DNA from: Paraburkholderia fynbosensis
Lineage (GTDB): Bacteria > Pseudomonadota > Gammaproteobacteria > Burkholderiales > Burkholderiaceae
NCBI RefSeq assembly: GCF_902859935.1
Contig: NZ_CADIKI010000036.1
Location: 1 to 52,192, forward strand
Direction: 5' to 3'
DNA: 52,192 nt
Below the pieces are notes generated by a model. That model ran no database searches, was not told where the DNA came from, and saw only the letters and a list, made by a program, of their open reading frames with translations. Positions 16,486 to 25,746 of the stretch are shown here, one piece after another; position 1 is the stretch's first letter; each line of letters begins with the position of its first letter. Made by a program: the position numbers and the translations under genes.

Positions 16486-17770
16486 GCCAACTAAGACTAC
16501 CGGTAGCTTGTCTTCGCAAACCTCAGAAACCAGCGCATGCCGTTCCGTTTCAGAGAAAGAGGACGAGCCGGCCATCCGCTACTCTGCGCCTCGCAAAATC
16601 ATCCTGCTGGTGGTCCTTTTAGCCGCGTGGGTGCTTGCAAATGCAGACCGCATCGCAATGAGTATTTCCATCATTCCGATGTCAAAGGAATTTTCTCTAA
16701 ACCCCGGCCAAGTCGGATTCGTGCTTAGCTCGTTCTACGTCACGTATGCGGTGACGAACCTTTTGGCGGGCTGGATGGCCGACAAGATGGGGTCGAAACG
16801 CGTTCTGGTTTTCTGTGTCGCATCTTGGTCGGTTTTTACCTCGCTGACCGGCGTTGCGGGGTCACTTGGCTCACTCGTTGCCATACGAGCGCTGTTCGGC
16901 ATCGGAGAAGGAGGCTTTGCACCCGCCAGTTCTGTAACCATCGCTGAGGCTTTCAAGAAGAGCGAGCGCGCCCGGCCGAAGAGCCTTGTCATTGGCGCCG
17001 CGTTCCTTGGGAGCGCGATTGGCTCAGGGTGGATTGCCGCGATGATTCACCATCATGGCTGGCGATTCGCATATCACGTACTGGGCGCGGTCGGCGTTCT
17101 GATGGCTGTCGTTCTGTGGCTCGTCGTCAAGGAAGCCCCGGAAAAGAACATAAAGGACAAGGCCAAGCGTGTGGGCGTCAAGCAGCTTCTGCGTAACCCC
17201 GTGATGCGCAAGACAGCACTCATCTTCTTCTTCAGCAACATGTTGATGGTTGGCCTCATGACATGGATGCCGACGTTTCTGGTTAAGGAGAAGCACGTCA
17301 ACCTGATGACCGCCGGCTTCGTGTCATCGCTCCCTTACATATTTAGCTTTGTTTGCCTGAATGTGGTCGGTTGGTTGCTGGACCGCTATGGCCGCAAGCA
17401 CGAAAAGCGGTTTCTCGTCGGAGGTGCCTTCGCGATGGTTGCTTTCATGACAATCATGCTCGCATGCACGCAACTTTGGACGCTCCTGCTCTGTTGGGCG
17501 CTGTGCATGATGAGCTACACCTTCGTTTACGGGACAGTCTTTGCTATTCCGCTGAAGCGCCTGCCCGACGAAATGATTGGCTCGGCCGCAGGAGTCGTTA
17601 ACTTTGGTGGTCAATTGGCCGCCTCCATATCGCCAGCCGTAATTGGGCTCCTCGTCTCACATTACGGTGGCTCCTTCGTTCCGGCGCTTCTTTTCCTGGT
17701 CGGAGCGGGAGCATGCGCGTTCCTAGTTTCGGTTACCTGGAAAGGGCGGAGGGACGCTCCGACGCATTGA
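16478..17770 (+). CDS. MFS transporter, anion:cation symporter type
   Basis: The 430-residue membrane protein has about twelve hydrophobic segments. The motif GWMADKMGSKR between segments 2 and 3 marks the MFS, and NADRIAMSI in segment 1 is typical of the ACS (organic anion) branch. A hydrophilic N-terminus of about 45 residues precedes the first helix. The ATG at 16478 overlaps the racemase stop by eight bases, so coupled translation is likely; an upstream in-frame ATG at 16391 lies inside the racemase gene. It probably imports the compound used by the racemase and M81 protein. Confidence 0.88.
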   Translation: MNKPTKTTGSLSSQTSETSACRSVSEKEDEPAIRYSAPRKIILLVVLLAAWVLANADRIAMSISIIPMSKEFSLNPGQVGFVLSSFYVTYAVTNLLAGWMADKMGSKRVLVFCVASWSVFTSLTGVAGSLGSLVAIRALFGIGEGGFAPASSVTIAEAFKKSERARPKSLVIGAAFLGSAIGSGWIAAMIHHHGWRFAYHVLGAVGVLMAVVLWLVVKEAPEKNIKDKAKRVGVKQLLRNPVMRKTALIFFFSNMLMVGLMTWMPTFLVKEKHVNLMTAGFVSSLPYIFSFVCLNVVGWLLDRYGRKHEKRFLVGGAFAMVAFMTIMLACTQLWTLLLCWALCMMSYTFVYGTVFAIPLKRLPDEMIGSAAGVVNFGGQLAASISPAVIGLLVSHYGGSFVPALLFLVGAGACAFLVSVTWKGRRDAPTH

Positions 17771-17833
17771 GAACCGACACAGTATGACGGCGGCCAAGGC
17801 TGGCCCGCGAACGCTGAATTTTTGGAGAAAAAT

Positions 17834-19318
17834 TTGAAGATTGCTGTACTGCATTTCGTTCACGAGACGGTGACTTTCCTGTCCAACGAGACGACGCTCG
17901 ACGACTTTGTCTATGAAGGGTCACCGGCCAAAGGTGAGGCGCTCTTAGCTATTGACGCTAAATCCTACATGGGTGGATTCGTTAAAGCGGCTCGAGAACA
18001 TGCTGACGTGGAGCTTGTTGGCGTCGAATCTCCTCTTCAACCGAAAACCGGCATCGGTTCGGGCTGGATTACGAATGAAGCGTTTGAGTTCTTCCTCGGC
18101 CGAATGCTCGACGAGCTTCGCACTGAGGGACCCTTTGACGGGGTCTACCTTGCACTGCATGGCGCAATGGGGGTGTCAGGTGTCGCAAGGCCAGAGGCCG
18201 AAATCGCACGGCGGGTCCGAGAGGTTGTTGGGGGCAAAGCATTTATCGCAGCCACTTTTGACCCCCACGGGAACGAGGATGAAGCATTTTTACAATCGGC
18301 CGACTTGGCGTTCACCGTCAAATACTATCCGCACTACGATGCTTATCTGCAAGGAGAGCGCGCTGCTCGAAATCTAATTCGATGCATTCGCGGAGACTTC
18401 AAGCCGACGCACAAGTCTCGTAAGGTCCCTGTTATCTCACCGACGGTGCTCCAATGGACAGGCGGTCCGGCCTGGATGTCGTTGATTAACCGTGCTCTCG
18501 TCTGGGAAGCTCGGGAGCCCGATGTGTACGTGAACATCTTCTTTGGCTTCCCGTGGTCTGATGTTCCGGACGCCGGCATGTTCGTACAGGTCACCACGAA
18601 CCAAAATCGGTTGCTCGCGGAAGAGGTCATGAGTGACCTCGTCTCAACCATCTGGCGGCAGAAGGACCTGCTTCTATCGTCGACAAGCATCGTCTCCATT
18701 CCCTCCGCCGTTACCGATGCGGCGAAAGCTTGTGAGAACGGTGCATGGCCTGTCGTCATCGCTGACCACAGCGACCGCTCTGGCCACGCAACTTGGATTC
18801 TCGACGAAATCATTCGCCAGAAATTGAGTGACACCGTGGTTGCGACAGTAACTGACGCACAGGTACTGGACAAAGTGCAACAAAGCGGACTGCGTGCCGG
18901 CGACGCTTTCAGCTTTGCTGTAGGTGGGCTTGTAGACGCCTCCGCGGGGGACCCTGTGCTTATGGCGGGCCAAGTGGCTCATGTGCCAGACGTGGGAGCG
19001 GCAGATCGAGGCAAACTTGCCTTTGTCACTGTCGCATTCGGCAACAACAATCTGCTCGTAATCACACGCTATTTGACGCAGGTGATGGACCCGTCCTCGC
19101 TAACCGAATTGGCAGTGGATGTCGATGCCTATCAAGTGTTCGTCATTAAATCACGAGTCCATTTCCGGCGGGGCTTTGATGACAGTGGATTTGCGAAAAC
19201 CATCATCCTTACTGAGCCGGAGGAAGCTTTCCTTGGAACAACAAAACTCGATGGCCTCCGATACACGAATCTGGACCTTAGTAAGTTTTACCCATACGGC
19301 TCGAGCGTAGAAATCTGA
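17834..19318 (+). CDS. M81-family metallopeptidase (microcystinase MlrC-like)
   Basis: The 494-residue protein matches the M81/MlrC family: it opens KIAVLHFVHETVTF, then shows FDGVYLALHGAM, FDPHGN and KYYPHYDAY, which hold candidate zinc ligands. MlrC opens or cleaves microcystin peptides, but most family members occur in small-molecule operons and have unknown substrates. The start is TTG at 17834, chosen because GGAG at 17824-17827 is six bases away and the family begins at this point; the TTG at 17822 overlaps that site. It sits 63 bases after the MFS gene. Confidence 0.8.
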   Translation: MKIAVLHFVHETVTFLSNETTLDDFVYEGSPAKGEALLAIDAKSYMGGFVKAAREHADVELVGVESPLQPKTGIGSGWITNEAFEFFLGRMLDELRTEGPFDGVYLALHGAMGVSGVARPEAEIARRVREVVGGKAFIAATFDPHGNEDEAFLQSADLAFTVKYYPHYDAYLQGERAARNLIRCIRGDFKPTHKSRKVPVISPTVLQWTGGPAWMSLINRALVWEAREPDVYVNIFFGFPWSDVPDAGMFVQVTTNQNRLLAEEVMSDLVSTIWRQKDLLLSSTSIVSIPSAVTDAAKACENGAWPVVIADHSDRSGHATWILDEIIRQKLSDTVVATVTDAQVLDKVQQSGLRAGDAFSFAVGGLVDASAGDPVLMAGQVAHVPDVGAADRGKLAFVTVAFGNNNLLVITRYLTQVMDPSSLTELAVDVDAYQVFVIKSRVHFRRGFDDSGFAKTIILTEPEEAFLGTTKLDGLRYTNLDLSKFYPYGSSVEI

Positions 19319-19326
19319 TAGAACGG

Positions 19327-19349
19327 GCACGCTGACGTCGAAAGCGTGC
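19327..19349 (+). terminator. Hairpin after the M81 gene
   Basis: Arms GCACGCT and AGCGTGC pair around a nine-base loop, nine bases after the M81 stop codon. The sequence after it (TAATTCGTT) is only partly T-rich. It may end the racemase operon before the porin gene. Confidence 0.45.
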
Positions 19350-19403
19350 TAATTCGTTAAAAATGTTCTCTCCGGTAACTTCGCTATCCTTATCATTTAC
19401 CAA

Positions 19404-20468
19404 ATGAAAAAGACCATCCTTGCATGCGTGCTTGCGTCGACTGCTGTTTCGTCATACGCGCAGAGTAGCAACACTATCTATGGCATCATCGACACCGGAG
19501 TTGCATACATCAACAATCAGGCTGGCCATTCCAACCTGTTTATGGAAAGCGGATGGGATTCAGCAAATCGCTTCGGGTTCAAAGGAAACGAGGACCTCGG
19601 TGGGGGATACTCCGCAATCTACCAGCTTGAAGGTGGATTCAACTCGTCGACTGGAACGGCATCCGGTGGTTTGATGTTTGGGCGCTGGGCCTACGTCGGC
19701 GTGAAGTCGCCCTACGGTACGCTCACCTTTGGTCGGCAGTACGATTTTATGTCTCCCTACCTGTTCGCGGACTCCAACATGGAGTACCAGTCCCTGTGGG
19801 CGGGCCAGTTCAACGATTCGAACCGTATCGCAGGCGAATGGGTGAACAACGCCGCTGCATGGCAAAGCCCCGTGATTGCCGGTCTCAAGGTCGGGTTGAT
19901 GTATGGTTTCAGCAATGCAGCTGGTGCTATCAACGGGACAAGTGGATCGCCTCGAACTGTCAGCGCTGGTGCCCGCTACACTCGTGGTCGGCTTGGTATT
20001 GACTTCGCATTCACCAAGTCGAACGGAAGCGGAGCCAGCATTGCACAAAGCCTGTACGGTGCTACCGATTCTCGTGCAATGGGATTGGGCGCGCGATATG
20101 CGTTCGACAGAGTTACCGTGTACGGCAATATCAGCTCCAGCTACTACAACGGGATAAAAGGCGGACTTCATCAGTCCATCCAGGGCGCGGAGCTCGGCGT
20201 ACAGACCAAGGTTACCCCATCGTTCTTTGTTATTCCCGGCATGTCGCTCACGCGTGTAGAAGGCAAGGGTTCCGGGCAGTTCAATCTTGCGACGGACTAC
20301 ATTCTGTCTAAGCGAACCGACATTCGCACGGGCGTCTTCTATGCGCACTCGTTCAATAACCGCTTCCGGCCGGCCCTCTTGCCGTCACTGAATCTATCGA
20401 CGGGCGTAGGTGCTTCGACGTCGGTCAATCAAGTCGGTGTCCACGTCGCTTTGCGCACGCGATTTTAA
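19404..20468 (+). CDS. Gram-negative porin (OmpC-like), second copy
   Basis: The 354-residue porin starts MKKTILACVLASTAVSSYAQ, a signal peptide cleaved before QSSNTIYGIIDTGV. MFGRWAYVG, TFGRQYD and the C-terminal phenylalanine (ALRTRF) fit an outer-membrane beta-barrel of the Burkholderiaceae porin family. It differs clearly from the copies at 1666 and 48035, so it is not a recent duplicate. It follows the racemase, MFS and M81 genes and may supply their outer-membrane step. Confidence 0.9.
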   Translation: MKKTILACVLASTAVSSYAQSSNTIYGIIDTGVAYINNQAGHSNLFMESGWDSANRFGFKGNEDLGGGYSAIYQLEGGFNSSTGTASGGLMFGRWAYVGVKSPYGTLTFGRQYDFMSPYLFADSNMEYQSLWAGQFNDSNRIAGEWVNNAAAWQSPVIAGLKVGLMYGFSNAAGAINGTSGSPRTVSAGARYTRGRLGIDFAFTKSNGSGASIAQSLYGATDSRAMGLGARYAFDRVTVYGNISSSYYNGIKGGLHQSIQGAELGVQTKVTPSFFVIPGMSLTRVEGKGSGQFNLATDYILSKRTDIRTGVFYAHSFNNRFRPALLPSLNLSTGVGASTSVNQVGVHVALRTRF

Positions 20469-20474
20469 GGCGGC

Positions 20475-20543
20475 CCGCCTACAGACGCGTCCGGTTGCCG
20501 TATGACGGTGTTTCAGTCCCATTTCGGCCGTCACGGTAGGCGG
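20475..20543 (+). terminator. Large imperfect hairpin after the porin
   Basis: Outer arms CCGCCTA and TAGGCGG enclose inner arms CCGT/GACGG and CCGTC/ACGG. It lies just after the porin stop and could end transcription, but no T-run follows. Confidence 0.35.
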
Positions 20544-20633
20544 ACCTGGAACGCGACAAACCTGCGTGTGCGGCAGCCAGGCCCTGAAGCTACTCAAGCT
20601 GAAGCCGGGTCTTGCTGGATTTGAAGCGGCTCT

Positions 20634-20791
20634 TCATGCCCTATTCGACTCGGGTGTCCCGCTCTCGTTCTCCAGCAACTGGTCGGTGCGCTTCATGGCC
20701 CAAATGACCTCGGCTTTGAGAGAGTCCCACTCTCCCGAGTGGACCTTCAATTGCATGCCCTTGTTGACTCGGCTCAGCGCAACCTCACGAG
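20634..20791 (-). pseudogene. C-terminal fragment of an unknown protein, cut by IS6
   Basis: Reading leftward from the IS6 boundary, the frame gives about 51 protein-like residues, with MQLKVHSGEWDSLKAEV and WAMKRTDQLLENE, and stops at 20634-20636. The charge pattern looks like a short amphipathic helix pair. I do not recognise the family, and the upstream part is not visible past the insertion. Confidence 0.3.
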
Positions 20792-21625
20792 GGCTTTGTC
20801 AAATTAACCGCGTGAGTACGCACCAATACAGTATGAGTAGGAATCCTGTTGATTATTGATCGATACCGGTCGACTCAGTGACGGTCCGTTGGAACCAGGT
20901 GGCCAGGCGTCCCCGCAGTTGTGAGCGATGATAACCTGCACTCATCCGGTGCCGCGGCAGCGCAAAGTGCTGGCGGATCGGGCCGAAGCTCGACAAAAAG
21001 TTTTGCGTACGACGCGGGTCGCGAAATCCCTGCATCTGGCGCTCGCGCCGGCGCGTCGGCTGGTGGCTGTTCTCCGCGCGATTATTGACCCGTGCCGAGG
21101 CCTTCACGAAGACGTGCTTCACGCCGGCCAGCTGCGGCACCTCGGATCTTGCCGCCGAATAGCTGCGCAGCTGGTCGGTGACAATCTTCCGGGGCACCGG
21201 GTACGAGCGCAGCATCTTCCTGAAGAAGCGCTTTGCCGCAATCTTGTCACGGCGCTTTTGCAGCAGCACGTCGAGTTCGACGCCGTGCTCATCCACCGCG
21301 CGCCACAGCACGTATGGCTTACCGCGCAGTTTCACGAACAGGTCATCGAGATGCCACGTCGTGCCCGGCCGCGGCCGGACTGCCTTCGCCCGACACGCGA
21401 ACATCGGACCGAACCGGTCGCACCAGTTGCGCACCGATTCATATGTCACGGTCACGCCGCGTTCGAGCAGCAGTTCCTCGATGTCGCGCAGGCTCAGGTT
21501 GAAGCGGTAGTACCAGCGTACCGCGCAGCTGATGACCGCAGCTGGGAAACGGAAGCCGTGATACGGCGAGGGAGCTTTCTTCATCTCGCCATTCTAGCCA
21601 GCGCGGCCTTCAACTTGACACTGCC
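20792..21625 (-). mobile_element. IS6-family insertion sequence
   Basis: A transposase gene is bounded by inverted repeats GGCTTTGTCAAATTAA (from 20792) and GGCAGTGTCAAGTTGA (ending at 21625), which agree at 13 of 16 positions. The eight-base flanks differ, so no target duplication is present. The right end lies directly against the coding part of a group II intron and appears to have removed the intron's 3' end. Confidence 0.85.
20853..21584 (-). CDS. IS6-family transposase
   Basis: The 243-residue DDE transposase shows the IS6 opening with YHGFRFPAAVI and RWYYRFNLSLRDIEELL, and the catalytic acids in WHLDDLFVKL, IVTDQLRSY and NRAENSHQPTRRRER. Length is normal for the family and no frameshift is seen, so it is likely functional. 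Confidence 0.93.
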   Translation of the reverse strand: MKKAPSPYHGFRFPAAVISCAVRWYYRFNLSLRDIEELLLERGVTVTYESVRNWCDRFGPMFACRAKAVRPRPGTTWHLDDLFVKLRGKPYVLWRAVDEHGVELDVLLQKRRDKIAAKRFFRKMLRSYPVPRKIVTDQLRSYSAARSEVPQLAGVKHVFVKASARVNNRAENSHQPTRRRERQMQGFRDPRRTQNFLSSFGPIRQHFALPRHRMSAGYHRSQLRGRLATWFQRTVTESTGIDQ

Positions 21626-23090
21626 ATCCCACGCCATGCCAAGCGACTTACTCGTCGGAAATGCGCACGCCGAGCGAAGTAATCCGTGATAGCTGGGTCG
21701 TAGGGGGTGGCGTTCGCTTGAATCTTGATGTGCCGGGTAATTGGAACACTGGCGGCTTGAAACAGATCAAGGCAAGTGGCTTTCCCCAGTCCATCACGGG
21801 TCAATGCGAAAAACACCCAATTGCGTCGACCTTCGGAGCGAAAGTATCGCTGACGCTTCCATCGTGCCGATTTGTTGGGGTGCCGTCGATTGATCCATGC
21901 GATCAGCGCCTGAAACACATGGTGGTCAACATAGGCGAAGGCTTTCTTTGCGACCACGTGACGATAGTAGTTGGCCCAGCCCCTCAACTTGCTGTTGAGT
22001 TGCCGGATCAGATCTTCCGTCTTGGCTGCAATGTTGGCCCTGATTGTTCCTCGAATCTTTTTCAGAAAGCTGAGGACTGCTTTCTTGGAGGGCTTGATAA
22101 GTAGCTTGCCCGCGTACTTGCGCACGTTGAATCCGAGAAAGTCAAAGCCGTCGTCGATGTGCGTGATGCGGGTCTTCTCGTCAGAGAGTTCCAGACCACG
22201 TTCCTTGAGGAAGGCGACAACCGCAGGCTTCGCCATCGTCTCGAGCACTTCTTTCGACGCGCACGTGATGATAAAATCATCGGCATATTTGACGACATGG
22301 ATTTTCTGGTTGCGGGGGGCCGCCCGTCGAGCGACGTCCTCTAAACCATCCAGTGCCATATTTGCCAAAACCGGTGATGCGATTCCGCCTTGAGGTGTAC
22401 CAGCTTCCGTGGGGTAGACGACGCCTTCTTCCATGTAACCTGCCGCCAGCCATTTCCTTAGGATAGGTTTATCCATCGGGATATGGTCAATCAGCCAGGG
22501 GTGACTGATTCGGTCAAAGCAGGCTTTAATATCTCCTTCGAGAATCCATTGGGCGCCTTGCTTCGGTGCTAAAACTGTGAAGCATTGGCCAATAGCATCG
22601 GCGGTGGAGCGTTTGGGTCGGAACCCATATGCATTCGGGTCCGCCAGCATCTCAGCTACCGGTTCCAGACCCAGCAGATGGAGCGCTTGCTGGGCGCGGT
22701 CGGACATAGCGGGGATCCGAGGGGCCGAAGTTTGCCGTTCTTTTTGGGGATATAGATACGCCGCAGCGGCTGCGGGCGGTAGCCCCGCCGCTGTAGTGAC
22801 CGGGCAGCCATGAGTTTCCGGGCTGCGGTTTTCCAGACAACACCATCTACTCCTGCTGTGTTGCGGCCGGAGTTCTGGGTCACGCGTCGCACGGCTAATA
22901 ACCTGGCCGAGAACGCGTGGGTCAGGAGCCATTGCAAGGCTTGCACCTTGCCCCAACGCCTTTCCCGAGCTGCCTTCGCAATACGCATCTGCAGTCGCTG
23001 TACCTGTTGCTTGATGGCGTGCCAATCGATGGCGTCCCAGCTTGCAACCTTAGAGGACGCACCAAACAACGGTTTAACCGCTGTCGTCAT
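21610..23090 (-). pseudogene. ltrA: Group II intron reverse transcriptase/maturase, frameshifted
   Basis: The N-terminal part (ATG at 23090, after GGAAAGG) runs to RPLGSP and then leaves frame near 22714. The remaining part continues in the next frame with IPAMSDRAQQALHLLGLEP, the RT motif VKYADDFIIT and the maturase region LRGWANYYRHVVAKKAF. A single missing base turns the expected GGAATCCCC into GGATCCCC. The last codons run into the IS6 terminal repeat, so the C-terminus is also altered. The protein would normally splice and mobilise its intron; this copy is probably dead unless the shift is an assembly error. Confidence 0.85.
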
Positions 23091-23668
23091 TTGCCTTTCC
23101 TCATCATCACGATTCCGCAAATTCTCTTGCGAGGTAAGACCAGTCGGACGTAGGCTCACTTTCGTGTCGGGTAACGTTTAAACCAGTATCCGGACCATTA
23201 CAGCCCGGCGTTCGCCTCTTCCGACATCCCATGCCCGCACCGCCATAGGCAGGCTTCGCAGCCTGCTGTCCCGAGGGAGCGATACGGGGTTTCCACGTTC
23301 CGCCTGTGAAGTACGCCGGGTTAGGTGCCTGCTGTTGACCGGGAGGCGTGCGGGTCACGAGAACGTAGAGAACGATCGTTCTTCCCACCTCCAGCACCGT
23401 TTTGGTCAAGCGTGGTAGCCACTTCCGCTTGTCATTATTCACGGTCTTTATCGCACATTCAGATGTCTTCACCATACCAGCTATCTAGCACTCATCCAGG
23501 TTGTGGCTCCCAGAAGGGCACGCTTCTCGCGATTGATGCCCCGCACCTTGCGGTGCTTCGTTTCATTGCCGGGGCCGCTCTTTATTCAGGCCCCTCGATT
23601 CGCCCGGTGACACGGGCGGTCCCCTCCGTTTCCGTGGGGACAACTTCAACAGGCGACTTCGTGTCGCA
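21626..23668 (-). mobile_element. Group II intron, 3' end lost
   Basis: The reverse transcriptase lies in what should be domain IV. About 580 bases of structured sequence precede it, a normal length for domains I-III. A candidate 5' end on the minus strand at 23668 reads TTGCGACACGAAGTCGC; the usual first bases are GTGYG, so the first base would be altered. Domains V and VI, expected after the ORF, are absent because the IS6 end lies there. The exact 5' boundary is an inference. Confidence 0.55.
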
Positions 23669-24303
23669 AGTTCTCAGCCAATGTGGTCTCGAAACGGCGC
23701 TGATATCGAGCCCTGCGATTTATGTTATCGAGCCGTTACACCAATTGGCCGGACCATAGCCCTGTCCGGCAAGGTGCCCTGGTTTTAGTATTTGCCTTGT
23801 CCTTAGCTGCGTGACTTGCGCGGCGTAGTGTTTCTACGACCCCGCGTCGTCTTATTTACGCCCACAACTGGGCGCTTTCTTCCGACGGCTGCCCATCTTC
23901 CGCCACGAAGCATCCGATTATTCCGGTAGGGCTCCCGCGGGGCCAATTCGCACGATCTGCCTGCTTTTGCAGAGATCCGAAGGCGATCGGCCAGAGCGAT
24001 CACATTCTCCAGATGATGCGCGATCAGGGAAAACCTGAGGTTGCGCTGTCCCCGGCATGCTCTTTAGAGTTCGGGTCTGCGAATAATAATTCGTGTAAGC
24101 GAAAAAATGAACGTAAGGGAGACATCCTTTTGAGAGAGCTCGTAGCTGAGAAATCGTCGCGGAGTTCAGCAAGTCCAGCAGTCCGTCGGAACAGCGATGC
24201 GGCACTTAATTCATCGCAACAAAGTGTAAGCCGACAGCAGGCTCGCTTTTGACGGGTAGGCCGTCTTTCGCAACGTACAAGCATGACCAGAAGGGAGAAT
24301 TGC
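23669..24303. other. Non-coding stretch before the MFS gene
   Basis: Open frames here are short, lack ribosome sites and match nothing I recognise. The part next to 23669 would be the 5' exon of the group II intron. The last 20 bases carry the ribosome site of the next gene. No promoter is clear. Confidence 0.4.
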
Positions 24304-25599
24304 ATGGATATGGAGTTCGTCACAATGCGACAGGTGATGCGTCGGCTAATGCCGCTAGTCATCGCGTGTTACTTCGTCGCATATCTTGATCGAGTCAACG
24401 TCAGCTTCGCCGCGTTGCAGATGAACCGACAGCTTTCGCTGTCTGCATCGGCGTATGGGTTCGGAGCAGGGCTGTTTTTCATCACCTATTTGATTTGCGA
24501 GATCCCGTCAAATCTCGCGATGCATCGCTTTGGCGCCCGCCGCTGGATATCGCGGATCATGCTCACGTGGGGCATTTGCGCAATGGGCATGGCATTTGTC
24601 CAAGGACCCAAGACATTTTTCCTTGGGCGGGGCTTGCTTGGCGCTGCGGAAGCGGGCTTAAACCCAGGCATGCTGCTGTACTTCACGTTATGGTTTCCGG
24701 CACGATATCGCGCCCGAATGACGGGCTACCTGTATGTAGCTGTTCCGTTGTCGATTGTCGTCGGCGCACCGCTTTCTGGCCTTTTGCTCACTATGAACGG
24801 GCTTTGGGGGCTCGCCGGCTGGCAATGGATGTTCTTGCTTGAGGGATTGCCTGCGGTGTTGTTGTCGTTTTACGTGTTTGCCGTTATGGCGGATCGGCCT
24901 TCGCAAGCGAAATGGCTTAGTCCCGATCGCGCCGCATGGCTCGAGGAACGCATCTCGCTTGAAACGCGCAGCAAGGCATCACCCGTCAAGGGGTCACTAA
25001 AGGACGCGTTGACAGACTGGCGGGTGCTGTGGCTGGGGATTGTCTTTTTTTCGGACGTTGCGCTGAACAACGCCATCGGGTTTTATCTTCCACAGATCGT
25101 TAAGTCATTCGGCCTAACGTATGCGCAGACCGGATTCGTCTCTGCAATTCCTGGACTCATCGCAATTGTCTGCATGATCTTGTGGTGCCGTCACTCCGAC
25201 CGGCATGAAGAGCGGAAATGGCATAGCGCGTTGCCCTTGGTACTGGGTGGCTTGGCGCTTATCGCTTCTACGTTGTTCCATGAGCCAGTTCTGCGCATGA
25301 TCGCCTTGACGCTTGCGACTATCGGGACGCTCGCGTTCGTACCTATCTTCTGGACGATTCCTTCGTCGTATTTCACCGGGGCTGCCGCGGCGGCCGGATT
25401 GGCGGCCATTAGCTCGATTGGTATTTTGGGCGGCGCTGTGGCGCCATGGCTGGTCGGTATTTTCAAAGACCTCACAGGCTCGTTCAATACCGGGCAATCG
25501 ATTGTGGGCGCGTTCGCGGTGTTGTGTGGAATCGCGCTTCTGATAGCGCGCACCGAACGGTCTATCGCAACGGATCAGCGCGTAGCAGACGGCACGTAA
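24304..25599 (+). CDS. MFS transporter, anion:cation symporter type
   Basis: The 431-residue transporter has twelve hydrophobic segments. YLDRVNVSFAALQMNR in the first helix, the following GFGAGLFFITYLICEIPSN and GLLGAAEAGLNPGM are hallmarks of the ACS family that imports organic anions such as tartrate, phthalate or glucarate. The ATG at 24304 follows AGGGAG at 24293-24298. It heads a set with an MmgE/PrpD protein and a D-2-hydroxyacid dehydrogenase, so a hydroxy- or polycarboxylic acid is a fair guess for its cargo. It resembles the transporter at 45341. Confidence 0.9.
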   Translation: MDMEFVTMRQVMRRLMPLVIACYFVAYLDRVNVSFAALQMNRQLSLSASAYGFGAGLFFITYLICEIPSNLAMHRFGARRWISRIMLTWGICAMGMAFVQGPKTFFLGRGLLGAAEAGLNPGMLLYFTLWFPARYRARMTGYLYVAVPLSIVVGAPLSGLLLTMNGLWGLAGWQWMFLLEGLPAVLLSFYVFAVMADRPSQAKWLSPDRAAWLEERISLETRSKASPVKGSLKDALTDWRVLWLGIVFFSDVALNNAIGFYLPQIVKSFGLTYAQTGFVSAIPGLIAIVCMILWCRHSDRHEERKWHSALPLVLGGLALIASTLFHEPVLRMIALTLATIGTLAFVPIFWTIPSSYFTGAAAAAGLAAISSIGILGGAVAPWLVGIFKDLTGSFNTGQSIVGAFAVLCGIALLIARTERSIATDQRVADGT

Positions 25600-25611
25600 T
25601 TGCAGTTTCGG

Positions 25612-25667
25612 TCGGCGCCTTGCCGGCGCCGATTTGGAGGAGCCAGCGTAGAAATTGCGCTGGCTCC
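25612..25667 (+). terminator. Tandem hairpins between MFS and MmgE/PrpD genes
   Basis: The first hairpin pairs TCGGCGCC (25612-25619) with GGCGCCGA (25625-25632) and is followed by TTT. The second pairs GGAGCCAGCG (25639-25648) with CGCTGGCTCC (25658-25667) and is followed by TTCG. Both stems are perfect. They look like tandem intrinsic terminators, or a partial terminator that lowers expression of the downstream genes. Confidence 0.65.
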
Positions 25668-25746
25668 TTCGTCCATTGCAGCGCCCATGAAGTACATGTG
25701 GCAACGGGCGATATTCCCAATCAACTGGATGTCAGGCGAGCTCACT

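Noticed and set aside
19560..20348. 262-codon minus-strand frame
   Set aside because: It is the complement of the second porin and shows no family motif.
23940..23955. Alternative group II intron 5' end (GTGCG on the minus strand near 23950)
   Set aside because: It fits the GTGYG consensus but would give about 860 bases before the reverse transcriptase, longer than usual. The site at 23668 gives a normal length and a good hairpin start. The choice is not certain.
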